Shown: positions 62,614-64,000 of the stretch, piece by piece
How positions within the stretch are numbered: position 1 is the stretch's first letter
Layout of the letters: every line of letters begins with the position of its first letter
Position numbers and translations under genes: made by a program
DNA from: Camelimonas fluminis
Lineage (GTDB): Bacteria > Pseudomonadota > Alphaproteobacteria > Rhizobiales > Beijerinckiaceae
DNA: 64,000 nucleotides
Direction: 5' to 3'
Assembly: GCF_014656355.1 (NCBI RefSeq)
Contig: NZ_BNCG01000009.1
Coordinates: forward strand, 33,127-97,126
Notes under the pieces: generated by a model
Told to the model about the DNA's origin: nothing
The model's input: only the letters and a program-made list of their open reading frames with translations
Database searches by the model: none

Positions 62614-62638
62614 CCGGTCCGCAAGGGCCGGTTTTTTT
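62614..62638 (+). terminator. rho-independent terminator of tRNA-Ala copy 1
   Basis: CCGGTCC-GCAA-GGGCCGG followed by seven T residues, 52 bp past the tRNA. Seven base pairs including one G-U. Confidence 0.85.
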
Positions 62639-62921
62639 ATGCCGTGACGGACGCCAGCGCTCCCCGGGCGCTCCGGCCTGATCGGCGGAGGCGTTTCCGC
62701 CCCTGAGCGTCGTTTGACCAGCCCCGCGTCGTCTGGTCGACCAGTGTCCGCTGGAGGGCAGGAAAAGTGGCGGATGTTCCCGGACAATGCTGGCCGGAAG
62801 ACGCCCAGGCGCCTCCACGATTTCCCCTGCCCGCGACGCGCGGAGAAGCTGGCGTGAAGGGCCGCGCCCGGCGCCGTCATCAACAGGCGGGGAAAAAAAC
62901 GTCGCACCCGCCATATGACGC
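62639..62921. other. spacer between the duplicated tRNA blocks
   Basis: About 280 bases (432 between the tRNAs) without a gene. GTCTGGTCGACCAG-type short palindromes near 62730; no clear role. Confidence 0.4.
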
Positions 62922-62950
62922 TTGTGTATCAGCCCGCGTCTGACTATACC
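62922..62950 (+). promoter_or_regulatory. promoter of tRNA-Ala copy 2
   Basis: TTGTGT (62922-62927), 17-bp spacer, TATACC (62945-62950), 45 bp before the second tRNA; same layout as copy 1. Confidence 0.65.
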
Positions 62951-62994
62951 GCGTTCATCCACGGCGACCGCCCCAAACGGCCGCCGGAAAAAGT

Positions 62995-63070
<76 letters not shown>

Positions 63071-63121
63071 ATCTCCTTCCGCCAGAAAATACGCGCAGGA
63101 GAGATCCCCGAAAGGGAGACG

Positions 63122-63146
63122 CCGGTCCGCAAGGGCCGGTTTTTTT
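63122..63146 (+). terminator. rho-independent terminator of tRNA-Ala copy 2
   Basis: Same CCGGTCC-GCAA-GGGCCGG stem and seven-T tract as copy 1. Confidence 0.85.
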
Positions 63147-63247
63147 ATGTGACGCCGGCTGGCGACCGTTTTTCTTCTTGCGGCGGTTTTTCACCGGGCC
63201 TGGTTTTGACGCTGTTCAGCCGGCGAAAAACCCAGCACGCTGGCTTC

Positions 63248-63754
63248 ATGACTGAGCTGATTCCCCCTTCCCTCACCCGCCTCGCCCATGCCTGCGCCGA
63301 ACGGTTGTTCGCCCGCAAGGAAACGGTCGGCGTTTCCGAATCCTCCTCCGGCGGCCTGGTCGCGGCGGCGCTGCTCTCGGTTCCAGGCGCATCAGCCTAT
63401 TTCCATGGCGCAAGCGTTACCTACGCCCGCCCCGCCGCGCGCGCCTTCATGGGCATCGAGCGCCTGCCGCCAGGCATCCGCAGCTCGACCGAGCCCTATG
63501 CCCGGATCATGGCCGGCATTGTCAGCGAGCGGCTTGGCGCGACCTGGGGCGTATCCGAAACCGGCGCGGCGGGTCCTGCCGGCAACAGCTATGGCGATTC
63601 AACCGGGCACAGTTGCATGGCCGTTGCGGGCCCGGTGAACCTGTCCCGCGTCATCAAGACCGGCGAGCCCGGGCGGGAGCGTAATATGGTGTTGTTCGCC
63701 GAGGCCGCGTTGCAGCTGTTTCTGGAGGCCCTGGAGACCGAACGGGGGGCTTGA
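63248..63754 (+). CDS. CinA C-terminal domain (PncC-like) protein
   Basis: A 168-residue protein matching the C-terminal amidohydrolase domain of CinA, known in PncC as nicotinamide mononucleotide deamidase. VGVSESSSGGLVAAALLSVP aligns with the (A)ESCTGGL active-site stretch, where Ser-Ser-Ser replaces Ser-Cys-Thr. GASAYFHGASVTY and SETGAAGPAGN (for SGIAGPGG) follow. The changes leave catalysis open. ATG 63248 starts the conserved region; the frame extends upstream into the tRNA. The strong hairpin after it ends the transcript. Confidence 0.85.
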   Translation: MTELIPPSLTRLAHACAERLFARKETVGVSESSSGGLVAAALLSVPGASAYFHGASVTYARPAARAFMGIERLPPGIRSSTEPYARIMAGIVSERLGATWGVSETGAAGPAGNSYGDSTGHSCMAVAGPVNLSRVIKTGEPGRERNMVLFAEAALQLFLEALETERGA

Positions 63755-63862
63755 GCGTCAGTTGTACGCCGCGCCGCCCTATGGCCGCCACGCCGCCCGC
63801 GCAGTGCATCTGGCGCACTCCTGAAATCGTCAGGCGCGGCGTCCAGCGCACGCGATAAAAAG

Positions 63863-63897
63863 AGGCCCCGGACAAACGTCCGGGGCCTTCGGTTTTT
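63863..63897. terminator. bidirectional terminator
   Basis: AGGCCCCGGAC-AAAC-GTCCGGGGCCT, a perfect 11-bp stem. A T tract (TTTTT) follows on the plus strand and AAAAAG precedes it, giving T residues on the minus strand too. Ends the CinA transcript and perhaps a gene to the right. Confidence 0.85.
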
Positions 63898-63940
63898 CAA
63901 AGCGCTGGCAATCGGCGCGTCACCCGGCCCCGGCGAACAT

Positions 63941-63998
63941 ACGCCAGACCGGTCTGGCGTCAGTCCGCCGGGGCCGGAGCCGGCTTGCGCAAGCCGGC
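63941..63998. repeat. two 20-bp perfect palindromes
   Basis: ACGCCAGACCGGTCTGGCGT (63941-63960) and GCCGGCTTGCGCAAGCCGGC (63979-63998), 18 bp apart. Could be terminator-like stems of a gene beyond the window or a binding site. Confidence 0.55.
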
Positions 63999-64000
63999 AA

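Overview
The window is about 64 kb of high-GC bacterial chromosome with dense, mostly chromosomal-core gene content. Gene families and neighbourhoods point to an alphaproteobacterium of the Hyphomicrobiales (Rhizobiales): separate petA-petB-petC, folP-folK, hisC followed by prephenate/arogenate dehydrogenase, ftsE-ftsX next to ydcF and plsC, a RegB/RegA (ActS/ActR) redox two-component system, MmcB, a CyaC-like redox cyclase, and DUF2125, DUF3108 and TIGR02300 proteins. The family or genus cannot be fixed from the sequence alone. No rRNA, CRISPR array, prophage or intact insertion sequence was seen.

Layout. 1-7.7 kb is a CoA-ester catabolic cluster: an APH-type phosphotransferase (cut by the window edge), three crotonase-fold enzymes, an acyl-CoA synthetase, a periplasmic binding protein and a divergent TetR regulator with a candidate palindromic operator. 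8-13 kb carries the cytochrome bc1 complex, trmL and hemF. 13-18.5 kb has folate genes, a membrane redox-sensing adenylate cyclase and a kinase-like membrane protein. 18.8-22.5 kb holds tusA and a tyrosine/histidine cluster (chorismate mutase, hisC, tyrosine-branch dehydrogenase). 22.6-30.4 kb includes DUF2125, ChaC, plsC, ydcF, ftsX, ftsE and hpt. 30.5-41.3 kb has TspO, thiolase, FadL-type porin, EamA permease, D-Ala-D-Ala carboxypeptidase, a CobW GTPase with a His-rich linker, an Fsr-type MFS pump and DUF3108. 41.9-53.3 kb has a second kinase-like membrane protein, a metallo-beta-lactamase-fold protein, arfB, PBP1A, EthD, a decayed IS5-type transposase, a YgjP-type metallopeptidase, RegB/RegA and MmcB. 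53.5-63.8 kb has a GMC oxidoreductase, an ABC-exporter-like protein whose ATPase motifs are all degenerate, a second metallo-beta-lactamase-fold protein, a MraY/WecA-type transferase, a polyamine-type binding protein, TIGR02300, two tRNA-Ala(GGC) genes in a 209-bp duplicated block, and a CinA-domain protein.

How the genes connect. The first cluster looks like uptake, CoA activation and beta-oxidation-type breakdown of an unidentified carboxylic acid under TetR control. bc1, RegB/RegA and the ferredoxin/heme adenylate cyclase form a respiratory and redox-sensing theme spread over the window. PBP1A, the carboxypeptidase, FtsEX and PlsC serve the envelope.

Most unusual signals: the 855-residue ABC-like protein with a lost Walker A lysine, Walker B and H-loop; two membrane proteins that look like histidine kinases without an obvious phospho-acceptor histidine; a family of dispersed palindromic intergenic elements; several 14-18 bp tandem duplications confined to spacers; and the duplicated tRNA-Ala block with matching promoter and terminator.
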